From Isoetes taiwanensis (taxonomy: Eukaryota > Streptophyta > Lycopodiopsida > Isoetales > Isoetaceae): 64,000 nucleotides of DNA. The DNA lies in assembly GCA_021234155.1 (NCBI GenBank), contig JAJEKV010000049.1, positions 4,245,487 to 4,309,486 of the forward strand, read 5' to 3'. Below, piece by piece: positions 1 through 11,326 of this stretch (position 1 is its first letter; each line of letters starts with the position of its first letter). Both the position numbers and the translations under genes were made by a program. The notes under the pieces were generated by a model. It was not told the origin of the DNA. It did no database searches and saw only the letters and a list, made by a program, of their open reading frames with translations.

Positions 1-915
1 AGCATGTTAGCAGAGAAATCGATTCCCGTGATACTTAAAGGTCCTTACAACTTCCATCCTTTGTCCTCTCAGAATAGAAGTCCGGGATATCATGCTAGGC
101 GCATGTGATTGGCAACAGCTTGGTTTTCTGGCTGGTTGATTGCCATTCGCTATGTCACGTAATTGACCGAGAGCATCCAAATGTTCCCCGCATACTCCTC
201 GGGCCGTATGGGGTAATAATCCCGCATCGCCCGTGATAGAGCAACTATTTTATCAGATATGCCTCGGCAAGTGCGGGCCACCACCTCCATGTTCTTGCAT
301 CCGGGTCTCCAACTTGTCAATATAGAGTCCAAAAGCGTTGGAGATAACGGGCATCCCCTCGTTTAACACCTATGGTGCTTTGTTCACCGGTGGTCCGATG
401 CGGGCAAAGTGGCATACATTCCGGCCATGGCGGTGGGTAGATGGCATTCTCCGCAAATCCCCGTGGGACATGTAGCTCCCCGCAGCGTTGCCCAACAAAG
501 GTCCCGAGGGACCGTGATCATATGCCGCCTTAAAATCCACGTAAACAAAGAATACAGTCACGCCATGCATTGGCGGCTAGCTTCCATAAGGATTTCGAGA
601 GTAAAAATATGATCACTCATGGGTTGGGCAGTATGAAACCCGCCTCGGCCAACCGCGACGCACTCGGTTTCCTCCGCCCATTGCGTTAACTTCTTCTCCA
701 AAGACACCGCTAGAGGTTTTAGCATGTAAGCGGGCTCACCATGATCATACGGTAGTTGGTGGAGTCATCCCTGTTTCCCGTCTTATGAATAGGGGTGACC
801 TTGCTAACCATCCATTCCTGCGGGAGGCCCTCTCTGATGGCCTGATTGATTATCCCTGTCAAAGGCCCGAGCGAAGCTGGCCCACCCCATTTCAATGTAC
901 CGAGGCGAGGCATTA
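1..915 (-). pseudogene. LINE (non-LTR retrotransposon) reverse transcriptase relic, copy A
   Basis: Reading the minus strand gives broken pieces of a non-LTR reverse transcriptase. The piece at 719-913 carries the N-terminal RT blocks (GLPQEWMVSKVTPIHKTGN, then a degenerate YR.I). The piece at 370-570 carries the first catalytic block (VYVDFKAAYD), and further left there is a GMPVISNAFGLYIDKL block equivalent to the usual QGCPLSPxLFGLYID. The frame changes several times, so no ORF is intact, and the rest of the element lies left of the window. It is the direct counterpart of the LINE at 38247-40243. I do not assign a clade. Confidence 0.8.
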
Positions 916-1318
916 CCTATAGAGTGGTTAAGAATAGTGGAATGCATAGAATAGAATGGAATATAATGGGTAGATGATGGAGTGCATGGATAGCATTGGA
1001 TTACATAAAGTTGGCATTACTTGGTGTTTGCCAAATCCTGGATAGCATATCCAATGTGTAATAAACACAATTGCAATTGGAGTGTAAAGAAAAAACTATT
1101 AGCATTTAAATACATCTAATTGTAGTGGGCATGTGGTGCAGAAGATATTTTGGGTATACCAATTGCAGTTGGAGTGTAAAAACTAATAGCATTTTAGACA
1201 CATCATTGTACTAGGCATGTGATGTAGAAGATGTGGTTGAATATGTCTATGTGTGTGGATAAAAGGATAAGATGTGTGTTGGTATGTTTATGTGTGTGTG
1301 GATAAAAGCATGCCGAGT

Positions 1319-1423
1319 TATGGATGGAGTTGTGGGGCTCAAATTATGGGTACTTGGACCTTTGAGTCATTATGGTATGGACGGAGTTGTGGGACTCAAG
1401 TTATGGGTACTTGGACCTTTGAG
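1319..1423. repeat. 57-bp tandem duplication
   Basis: Two adjacent copies, the second shorter (about 48 bp), start at 1319 and 1376 with the pattern TATGGAxGGAGTTGTGGGx and end after CCTTTGAG. The same pair lies near 40645-40751 in copy B. Confidence 0.85.
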
Positions 1424-3744
1424 CACATTTGCCAAATGAAATCATTGGTAATTATCATCACGATAAAGGAAAGATAGGTAGAGAAAACAAATAGTTAACA
1501 AAAACCAACGTTTTTGTGAACTTGTAAAAGTTAATCATAACCATTGCATTACAAATTATGCAAACAAATCTATGATTTTGCCTTAGAACCGGTGTTGTCA
1601 TGAAATATCTTCCATCTTCTTGTGTTGTATCAAAACTTGATAAATACAAGTACATAAAATTCTGCAATTTATTAAATGTCTTCGTCTAAACAATCCATTA
1701 GATATTAGATGTTACTTTGCCATTTGTACATGTGATACAATCCAGATTGCAAGGCTATATATCCACAATATTTCTCATTTAAGTCTTATGATGACGATGA
1801 AGCAATGAGATCCTGAAATGACATCTGAAAAACTTGAAGTTCAATGCAGAATTCAAACTAACATAGGAAAAACTATATTAAATTAACTTGCCCTACATCA
1901 GATCTTAGAAACTGGATGTATCTTTCACATTTTTCCTTTCTATTCATCCTACAAACAGAAAATCAAGCATTCATCACATGAAGCTTCTAGACGTGCACAA
2001 TGTAGAAAATGATTCAGTATTACCATGAACCCAATTTTCCTAAACTCATATTGCTCTCCTCTACAACTCGAAAGGAGCAATACAAAATCGTATAAGAAAA
2101 AAATGCGAAGCCTCAAAAAAATGCAAACTTTGAGGTAGCTTTTTGCAATAATGCACGAAATGCTTTAACCCAATAAGAAAAGTAGTACATTAAAAACTAG
2201 CAAATGTTTAGTGTGCAGAAAAGATAGAGCAAGAAAGAAATGTCTAAGCCCCCTCTTTATTACATTCATGAGCAAGCATATTGACACCGATCAGATTTAA
2301 AGATGCACTGTAGGCATACTCTGTATAACTAAAAAAATAGTAAAATACTCACCTATTTCATAAAGTATCTAATAATCATGTCCAGTATTTGGCATAAGAA
2401 GACATCAAACTCACCCAAATGTGATGAGAACTGCCTGTCGCTTAAGCATGTAAAAGGTCGTTATACTTTACAAACTGAAAAAATTTGTATTCAACTGCAT
2501 AAATAAGATGTGCTGGATAAATTCTAAGAATAGAACATAATTTGACATACTTGTAGTCCACAGCAGGTCCTTCAAAATATTGTATAAGCGATACTAAAGC
2601 CTTTAATCTCCAAAATTGTAGAATAGAAAGAAAAACAGTAGTAAGCATATTCTGCAATGTTTTAATCATGCAAGGAAGGAGTTCAAAAGATGTGGAAAAC
2701 AATATAGCAAACTATGCATAACCTTTCGTTCTTCTAATGCATGTGAAAAATTCAAAATCTGAACCTATACCCTTATCCTTGTATGATGATTTTCATTAAC
2801 CTGATCATCGGGCCAACACCTATGGTTTTAGTTATCTATGGCAAACCTAGGCAAATTGTGTCAAGCTTTGTCCTAATTCACCATGGGTTACATCAGAAAA
2901 CAATGGATAGTGAATACCTTTGGTTTCTCTATACAATCAAATGGCAACTCAAAGGAGCTCATCTGTGCATTGCACAACTTCTCCCCCTTGTCAGAACTAA
3001 TCCACATGCTTAAGATAATAAGTCTATTCTTACCGTATAACTGCTCCTAAAAGTATTAGAATTTATCAAATGGACTTGTTGGATGGAAACTTTTTAACCA
3101 AGACTGCAAGGTTGGATGCTGCAAGTATACCAGAACAGTGGATGCAAGTCATTAAAAAAAAAATATTTTGTGCAATTTATTGATTATATCTTATTCCAAC
3201 CTAGATTAACAATCATAACTTCATCAATTAAAAATTGCATTTATGAATCTGAATTTAAAATTGACATTGTGCATTTTTATTTGTTTGTTGGCTAGTGTAT
3301 TAGAGATCCTAAAAGAGATGCCCTTTTTTTGCCAAAAGAAAAAAAAAATGATGAGAAAGTCTTTAGCAAAAGGGACTTTAAGTTCTCATTAATTCTTGAC
3401 ATTTTAAAACATGCACCTTAGATAGCATCACAATAGATGATCTGTTGTTCCTCATTTAGATCCATAGAACAGAGACTTGGCAAAATGCCATTTTAAGCCA
3501 AAACATTTCAGTATGAGAGCCCTTATGAGATTATTTTGCAAGAGATCAGGAAGCAAGTGCAAACAACTGCTATGTCCTGGACATGACTCCTATAAAAAAA
3601 AGGATAAGACGACTTTGGAGGAGGAAACTATGCCAATCAGAAAGAAGCTGTCTACTCCTTAACAAATAATATTGATGAAGAGTATAAGAGCACAAACACT
3701 ACACCAGCAGGAAATGCGGAGGACGGAGTGGCTTTTCTAGAAGT

Positions 3745-3918
3745 CCTCATAGATCTTAAAGCAGATAACATCTTCCCTGTTTTTGAATATGCAGGTGTTA
3801 AAATTCAAACCACAACAATTCTGATAGTGAGCCTCATAGATCTTAAAGCAGATAACATCTTCCCTGTTTTTGAATATGCAGGTGTTAAAATTTAAACCAC
3901 AACAATTCTGATAGTGAG
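3745..3918. repeat. 87-bp tandem duplication
   Basis: Two adjacent copies begin CCTCATAGATCTTAAAGC at 3745 and 3832. They differ at very few positions. The pair recurs in copy B from about 43068. Confidence 0.9.
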
Positions 3919-4381
3919 CATGCAAAAACCAAATAATGATTTTAAGGCCGCAGTTGTAAAGTGTTTTAGGTATATTCTGGACATGTGTAGGCTTGTGTAA
4001 AGACTTGTGTAGAAACAATACGTCTGGACATGTAACTTGCAATGCCTTTACCTTTCATCCATTACCTTCAAAGATCACTCAAAACTTTCTAAAAATTCTA
4101 GTGAAGCGATGACATGCAGTTTTCGTATCAGAAATAGCGAGAAAGCATTTTTCAAAAACTATCCTGCAATGGCGTTACTCTGCATCCATTACCTTAGAAG
4201 GAGAAGGCTTCAGGCGCCATCCAAGTTGTCTCGCCCATGAGACAGAAGGGCCACTGCAGTTGGTTTCGGAGTAAAATGATTCTGCCTGTCTGAATGTCAT
4301 TAGTTAATTTTTCCTAAAGGAATACCTTACAGTCTTATTTAGTTAAGGTTTTGCTTCATTGGATTTAGCTTTTGCTAAGGT

Positions 4382-4597
<216 letters not shown>

Positions 4598-4620
4598 ACA
4601 TTAGCCACATGCACGAAATT

Positions 4621-4705
4621 TTTTTATCTCTCGTCGTATACGACGAGAGATAAAAATTATATGGTATGCCTTGAGAGATGGACGAGAGACAAATGTCTCT
4701 CGTCC
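4621..4705. promoter_or_regulatory. Pair of palindromes built from the motif TCTCTCGTC
   Basis: Bases 4621-4656 form a perfect 36-bp palindrome (TTTTTATCTCTCGTCGTA followed by its reverse complement). Bases 4680-4705 form a second palindrome, GGACGAGAGACA and its reverse complement around a 2-base loop. Together they give four copies of TCTCTCGTC in alternating orientation directly after the CT tract and about 250 bp before the transposase start. They could be transposase binding sites or a promoter/5'-UTR hairpin. Function is inferred from position only. Confidence 0.6.
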
Positions 4706-4959
4706 TCTAACAGGCCCGTTAGGAGGGAGATCCACCGGAAAGGGAGGGAGTCCATCGGGATTTTTCTTCCCGCCTCTTCCTTGGCGCCATCTGCAAGCTC
4801 GAATTATCCCACAGGCAAGATTTCGCCTCCTGGTGAGTATCGAAATATCCCATATCATTGTTTTCCAGTTTCTATTGTCCCATTTTTTGTGTTCAAGAGC
4901 CATTTCTGTTCAATCTCAACTCTACAATCAGACTTCTCGGCCCGGATTTGCATTCTTTG

Positions 4960-6324
4960 ATGGATCCGGTCATTTTGGGCATGATTGCCATGCTTTTGAG
5001 GGCTATTCAACTCAGCTTGGCTTTCCAAAGCTACTGTCTACATTTGATACAGGAGAATGAACGAGAAGGGTCAATGGATATTTTAGAGCAGAATGCAGAG
5101 GTAGAAGATAATATTCATCACATGTGTGCAAAGATCCACACTCTTCCTAGCAGCCTTGTTCGAGATTAAGGAGGCCTCCCCGAAGATTTTGGGTATGTCC
5201 AAGGCGCATAAACACGCGGTGGGACAACATTGATAATCACGCTTGGAATTGCCTCCCCTCTTTTGAGGACGATATGTGGCACCAGTTCTATCGGATGAAG
5301 AGGTCTGCATTTGAGAATTTAGTTCGACTGATTGTGCCTTACTTAATCAGGCCCCGAATGAAGGTCGACCGCCTGCTGTTGATCCCGAGAGCAAAGGGCC
5401 ATGGTGCTTTATTTTTTAGCACATGGTGAGAAACCCTTGCATGTAGGTCAAAGATTTTATGTAGGTAAAGCTACTTGCAGAAATACACGAAAAAAATAAC
5501 TCTTGTTTTGGCATCCAAGACTATGCTTTACAAGAGGTTCATTGCTTTACCAACAGGTCAAAGATTGTTGGATATAAACAAAGATTTTGAAGATGCAACA
5601 GGTATACCAAATATATTTGGAGTCGTTGATGGATCTCATATATATTTGTACGTGAAAACCGTGGAGCAAAGACAAGGGTGATGACTATTATTCCAGGCAC
5701 AAAAGACATTCCTGCCTTATGCAAGGTGTGGTTACTCACCAGAGAATTTTTATTAATGTTTGTGTGAATAGGACTGGTTCTGTGCATGATGCAAATCAAT
5801 TTAAGAAAAGTTTGTTGTACAAGAGGTTGGCTGCCAAACAGATAATGCAAGAGTCTACTATTCAGATGACAGGTAAAAAGATTAGTCAGGGTCAAATGAC
5901 TGATCAGGAGGTGGCTGTTACAATTCCACAAATCTTCGCTTGGGGATTCAAAGATATCCCTCTCAAGATTTTTGATTAAAGTATTCCCTCGATGGAAAGG
6001 GAGCCTATGGGCGATTTAATAAAAAGGATTTGCAGAGGTAGAGTTTGTGTAGAAAATGGTTTTGGTATCGTTAAGGAAAAATTCAGAATTTTAAAGGCAT
6101 TGCCTATCCATGTTGGTAGAGCAGCCAAAATAATCCATGCTACTTGTGTCTTGTGGAATTTCTGTATCATGCAAGATCTTCAGCTGGATTACTTGCCATT
6201 GCAACCTGATATTCCTGAAATTGAATATTATGAGACAGAGGTAATGAACAAAAGGATGAAGAAAGAAGGGGATCAAATTAGACATGTCATATTCCAGAAT
6301 TTGGAACAAGTGAATGGAGATTGA
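4960..6324 (+). pseudogene. PIF/Harbinger DDE transposase, copy A (frameshifted)
   Basis: This encodes the nuclease of a PIF/Harbinger DNA transposon (HARBI1 / DDE_Tnp_4 family). The start ATG at 4960 gives MDPVILGMIAML. The frame then breaks several times, but the order of motifs is complete: RRFWV-type N-terminus, DMWHQFYRMKRSAFENLV near 5270-5330, first Asp in GIPNIFGVVDGSHIYL near 5600-5650, second Asp in NRTGSVHDANQF near 5770-5800, and the Glu in GRVCVENGFGIVKEKF near 6037-6084. Copy B (44175-45533) has its own, different breaks, and where one copy is shifted the other is often in frame. Some breaks may therefore be calling errors. As read here, it is not expected to make an active enzyme. 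Confidence 0.85.
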
Positions 6325-6744
6325 GTGCTGCTAAATTCTTGTTACATATTTCTTGGTACACAACTCTTGGTACATAATTCTAAATTTTTTTGGTTCTCAG
6401 TTTCTGCTGTGTAACAGCAAGACAATAATTGCTCTTTTCAGCAAATGATGCAAACTTAAATAGTTATGTAGAGTTCTATTTCCATGCAAACTTAAATTGT
6501 GGATTGTGAATTCAGCAATGTGCTTTGTGGCATTGAAATGTGTATTTTCTGTTTCTGTTTCTTGCTTTTAAAGAAACCTAAAGTAACATTTGCTACTATT
6601 CAGATAACATAACATTCAGCAAATGATGCAAACTTAAACACACAATAATTTGTTTGTGAACTCATTTTGTGAAACAGTTATGTCTATGTAGAGTTCTATT
6701 TCCATGTTATGTTCAGAAAGCATTGAGTTGGACACACTTAAAGA
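6325..6744. other. Transposase 3' flank, no gene seen
   Basis: AT-rich sequence with short internal repeats: CAGCAAATGATGCAAACTTAAA occurs twice, and AGAGTTCTATTTCCATG occurs twice. It has no credible ORF. It ends at the 5-bp target duplication of the first LTR element. Confidence 0.6.
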
Positions 6745-6749
6745 TCCCT
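6745..6749. repeat. Target-site duplication TCCCT (left)
   Basis: TCCCT precedes the left LTR and is repeated at 17908-17912 after the right LTR. The empty site in copy B reads a single TCCCT at 45954-45958. Confidence 0.97.
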
Positions 6750-7340
6750 TGTTTGGGGTCTGGGTTCGGGAACTCCTGGAAGACAGCCCTCTGTGAGGAC
6801 CCGTGGATCTAACAGGAGAGTCCGGGGGACTATGTCACGCGGGATTTGCTGAAAGAGAAGAAAAAGAAGAGAACAGAACAAATGAGAGAAAGATGATAAG
6901 CTTCCTTGATATCAATGATGAAAATACATGAGCTCTCGCAATAGAGAGAAAACTGAAAGGAGACAAGACTCAAAACTCATCTAAAAACTTATGAGCTAAC
7001 TCTACTCATATATATAGTACAATGGCCTTGGCCTTGGGCCCAATATAGACACTCTGACTGATCTCGGTGCCGACTCCTGGAAGGAGGCCTGATTTGCAGG
7101 AATGTTGGCGGTGCCTCTTGAAGTGCCTAGAATCACGCTGACGCTGACGCGGGCGGTGACGGGCCGTCACTTGTCTGAGCGGCGCCTCTTGTTGACAGCC
7201 AAAGGCTTTGACTGCGTGGCCTGCTGCTTAGTCTTCTGTGGAGGCTTGGATGTCTGACCCGTGGTTGACTGAGGATCTTTGAGCTTGACCTGGTCCGACG
7301 ATGATGAATAGTCCCGCACTGTCAGAGGCACAGATTAACA
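6750..7340 (-). repeat. 3' LTR of retrotransposon copy 1
   Basis: The 591-bp LTR begins TGTTTGGGG and ends GATTAACA on the + strand. It matches 17317-17907. In coding orientation a TATA-like TATATATGAG lies inside (plus-strand region about 7010-7020). A GGTGGGGAG purine run directly precedes it on the minus strand (7341-7349) and fits a polypurine tract. Confidence 0.95.
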
Positions 7341-10300
7341 CTCCCCACCAAACGACACTCAGAGTGAAGAAAGGGGAGGAAGCGCCGAGGGCGGAAGCCA
7401 TCGGTCCGAAAGTGATCCTCACGGGGAGTGAGGACGGGCCCCATTATGGTAATCGGGCCGATGAGATCTTGGCGTGATTGAAGAGCTTGAGGTGTGTTTT
7501 GGCCAAGGGCGGGATCAGCATCAATAAGAAAACGAGAGCGCACCATGTCTTCAAGTCACGGCGTGGGCGCCTCAAGAAATGTAATCGACACTCCATGAGG
7601 AGACAGTTTGAAGGCCAAAGGCACCGACGCGGGCATTTGGATTGCAAAGTGAAAAATGGGACGCCCGATTTACGAGCTTAGCAAAAGGCATTTGAGGGCA
7701 GCGCAAAAATCCCGCTTGAAGATGGACGTAAGGATCGGGTGAGGTGGAGGCGCTCGCAAGAAGAAGGTGTTGAAACCATGAAGGGCATCCGCTGGCTTTG
7801 CCAACCACGCCATTAGCAATGTAGATCCAATTGGTGGTGTTGTCCGAGTAGCACCTTCTTCCCAATGTGATCGGGCGAACAAAACGTGGATCCCACCGAG
7901 ATCCGCCGAGATCCGAGGTGGTGTCCACCGCATGACCATCCATGACCTTGGTCCAAAAAGGAAGGCGCCAATCAGAAGTCAGGAACCTAGGGCGTGGAGG
8001 TACGCCCAGGGAAGCATAGGGAGAAGGAACCATGCCCGTGGGCGTGGGTTGCCGAAAGCGCCTCCCTGAATTGATCGACAAGATCCGGATCAAGTGCGAC
8101 ACCAGCCGATCCCAAAGAGAAGCAGAGAGTGAGAGTTGACAGAGGGCTATCCCATCCCGTGGGGGACCGCCTTGCTATCCAACGAGCCTCAGAATCGATT
8201 GTAAACAGCCGAAGGTTTGCATATAGACTTGTGCATAGGGAAGATCTTCGGGATGTCCTAGATACTTCCTTATTTGTTGCAGCGCTTCCGCTTGCCAGAG
8301 AGATAAATGATTGGCAAGCTCGTGCATGTACTCGATGAAAAGTTTTGGTCCGAAAGCGGGATCCGCAGAAAGATATGGATTGTTATCCCGAAGCACCCAT
8401 TGCGCTTGATGGGGTCACCCCGAACAACCGGCGTGGCCCATTGCCAAGTTTTCCGTATCACCCGTGATAGAAATCATGAAAGATATAAGCCATGGGCTGA
8501 ACCACGCGGAAAGTGAGAAAGTCCGGATCGCACACGTTGTATGAGATCAAAGACAACAAGGGCACAAAGACAACCCTTTGTCTTCAATGGAGAGTTCTCG
8601 CCAACCGAGAAAAATCAAGATCGCCGGTGGGATATCTACAGGGCCATCCGCTGCGTGCCACTTTGAAAGAAAGAGGTGGCGTCGAGCAACCACATAATCA
8701 TGATAGCAGGAGGGAGCAGGGAAGTCCACTGGCATTCTGTGAAGAATTGAAGTCTGGGCGTCAAGTTTGGCTTGAGCCTCATCAGCAGACTGAATAGCTT
8801 GCTGCAGCTGTTGTTCGAGATCACGGATCTGATTTTCCTTTTCGAGTAGGAGGCGTGACTGGTCACGGACCCGTTTCTGAGAAGGATTGACCTGGGAGGA
8901 AGATTTCCCCGGTGTATTGAGACGGCAACGGCAATCTCCGGTCATCGAAGTATTTTTCGCTTTTCGCACCTCGTAGTTTCTGATCTTGAAGAGAGGTGAG
9001 CTGAGAGGTCTGTGTAGAAAGCTGAGCCGTCAAGGAGGCAACTTGAGCGTCTCGGGCTGAAAGATTTTGAACTTGAGTGCTGAAGTTTTCACACAGTTCC
9101 GAGTACAAGGCATTGAGTTTAGCAATATCTTCATCCTTGGTACTCAGGAGAGCAGCTTTGGACTTGTTATGCTCTAATAGAGTCTGAATTTCTGACCGAG
9201 TCGAGCCCGCTGATCCCGCCGAAGTTGGCTGACTTGAGCTTGTGTACTCTTGAGATCCGCATGAGCCTGTAAGAGAGCTTCATGCTTGTCTTGAAGTTTG
9301 GCCTCCAAAGTTGCAACTTGGGCCATTGCTGCTTGAAGGTCTTGGTGTACCGCATCAGAGGCCTCGAGTGCCCGTTGAACCCCGCTCATAAGAGCATCTT
9401 GGGATTCCTGTAACTTAAGTGCAGCAGCCTTGAGCATCCCGGGCCGATACATCGATACAACAACTGACGAGGGTGTTGTGGTGGTGGAACTGGCTGTTGC
9501 CTGGTGTGGGAGGTTTGGGAAAAATGGTGGGAAGTGGATGGTGTAGCGGAGGAAGAAACAGTGACATGAGTGTGACTGTGGTCATGACCATGGGAAGATG
9601 GGCGTGATGTGCCAACTTGGTGATTGACTGGAAGGGAGCGCTGAGTGGAAGTATGAGAATTTGGTGGTGTGGGAGGGAAGTAATGACGGATGAGGGCTTG
9701 AAAGTGCCCTCCCACGTAAACTTCGAAATGGAAGTGGTACCCGAAGGCGGTCCATTTCTTGGAGAAGACGATAGAACATCATTTGGGGCCAATCTATGTG
9801 GTGCTTGGGTGTGTAACAAGAAGGACCAGGTTATAGAAAGGCTTATTGATATGGGTGTTCTTGATAGAATACCCCGTGAATTTTGCGCCACAAAAATTTC
9901 ACAAAGGTCTCATGAGGCTTGTCGATATTGGTCGACGATGGACATTGGCGTGATAAGCGATTGCGCCAAACTCGTGGACATCAATATCCCGTATAGCAGA
10001 CTCATGATACACAAGGAGTGTGCAAGGGAATATGAAATACCTCAGAAATCAAGTGTTGAGTCAATGAAATAGTGGTGCCATCGAACCACGATGGTGTACC
10101 CTTAGCGGCCGTTAACAATATTGGCGATGAATTGTCGCGAATCGGGCGGATTTGGAGCCGGAAGTTCCATTTGAGAAAATTCAGTAAAAAGCTGGTGTCG
10201 CTCAAGCGACTTCTTTATTGGGGCCAACAAGGGCTTCACGGAAAGTGGGGCCAAGAAGGATACTGAGATGCAAAAGAGCCGGATCCTTGGGAGCAAAAGA

Positions 10301-11050
10301 GCTTGAAGTGTAGAAAATCTTGGGGCAGCCATGGGAATGATTTGCAGAACGAAAAAGAGATGCCAAAGGCGGAAGACGAAAGTCGAAAGCACGGAGGATG
10401 AAGGCGCAGAGGAACTAAAAAGGTTTGTTTTAGGGCTAATAACCGGAGATGAAGAGGTATGAAGAGTGTGAAACAGAACCGCTGATGATGCCAGGTGTCA
10501 AAAAGATGCGAAGAAGGGGATTGAGAGGCAAAATTTGGCTAAGTCCCCAAAAACGTAAGGGAGAAGCAATGAACGGTGAGGATGAGACGGAAAGAAAGAT
10601 CGGATGTGACAGATGGCAAAGGACATCCATTAATGTTCGACGGGCGTGGAAAGAAGGAATGGCATTCAATGCCGGCAACTCGGTGGGATATCATTAAAAG
10701 GAATGTGTCAAGGTACCATTGCTAGATATGCGGCGGAGAACAGATTCTCCTTTAGAAACAAATTTTGCATTGCAAACACGTTGGCGATTTGTGTGATTGG
10801 TCCACGCCGACAAGGAGGTCCTCGATTGGCTATATAAGACGAACCGAGAGAAACGAAGGCATCCGATGGCGCCAAGATGGCCGGCTGGCGGCTTGAACGA
10901 AGATTGCACCATGCCAATTTAACCGCCGCCGAGTGGATCACTTGTAAGATGAATTGTTCGGATCTTCGGGCGCCGCCACAACCGTGGCATTCGTGATGGA
11001 CGGCTGGTGTGCCGGGATGGCTGAACATCCCGACCAAGACCAACGGGATG
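7341..11050 (-). CDS. Post-integrase region of copy 1 with coiled-coil ORF (putative ORF3)
   Basis: This region lies between integrase and the 3' LTR, where plant gypsy elements of the Athila/Tat group carry env-like or unassigned ORFs. The best-supported part is 8547-9452 on the minus strand, where adjacent open frames read as one long heptad-rich coiled coil (VHQDLQAAMAQVATLEAKL, KSTQAQVSQLRRDQ, NQIRDLEQQLQQAIQSADEA). It is preceded by a His/Ser/Pro-rich linker (SSHGHDHSHTHVTVSSS, about 9386-9715). Upstream of that a segment reads WFDGTTISLTQHLISEVFHI (about 10080-10150), which faintly resembles a plant-transposon protein domain. A downstream part reads NTTNWIYIANGVVGK. The same features recur at 21864-25603. 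The frames are broken and the function is unknown. I see no clear signal peptide or fusion motif. Confidence 0.55.
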
Positions 11051-11167
11051 GAGGTGGTTCTCGCACCTTCATGGGATCCGGAGCGTAACCTCTACCATCT
11101 CCCTCAAGATCACCTCTCGCCTCCCAAACCCGAGTAGAGGGTTTTTCCTCTTAGGACTTAGTAGATA

Positions 11168-11264
11168 GGGCTCTGAGCCCGTTTTTGTATATAGGGCAGT
11201 GCCCATAGCGGAAGTAGCTGGGCTGTGCCCACATTTTGTAAAAAATCTCCACTATAATATAATC
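11168..11264 (-). promoter_or_regulatory. Three GGGC..GCCC stem-loops and a TATA-like box between integrase and ORF3
   Basis: Three short perfect stems sit in 63 bp: GGGCTCTGAGCCC (11168-11180), GGGCAGTGCCC (11194-11204) and GGGCTGTGCCC (11220-11230). An AT-rich ACTATAATATAATC follows at 11251-11264, which on the coding strand reads as a TATA-like box upstream of ORF3. The set is conserved in the second element at 25657-25752. This could be an internal promoter or leader for ORF3, or an RNA processing element. The role is inferred. Confidence 0.45.
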
Positions 11265-11326
11265 TACCGCCTTTCTAGTCACTTTCTGTGGTGTTTGATT
11301 CTGGAACTGTCTCTGTGTTGGAATGT

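Noticed and set aside
1274..1477. 67-codon ORF with repeated GAQIMGTWTFE phrases
   Set aside because: It arises from the 57-bp tandem DNA duplication. The frame is not maintained by anything resembling a gene.
9617..10072. 151-codon + strand ORF inside retrotransposon copy 1
   Set aside because: It is antisense to the element's coding strand, shows no domain, and is broken in the second copy.
10820..10835. TATA-like GGCTATATAAG on the + strand within both retroelements
   Set aside because: It could be an antisense promoter (also near 25323), but no ORF or other signal follows, so it is not called.
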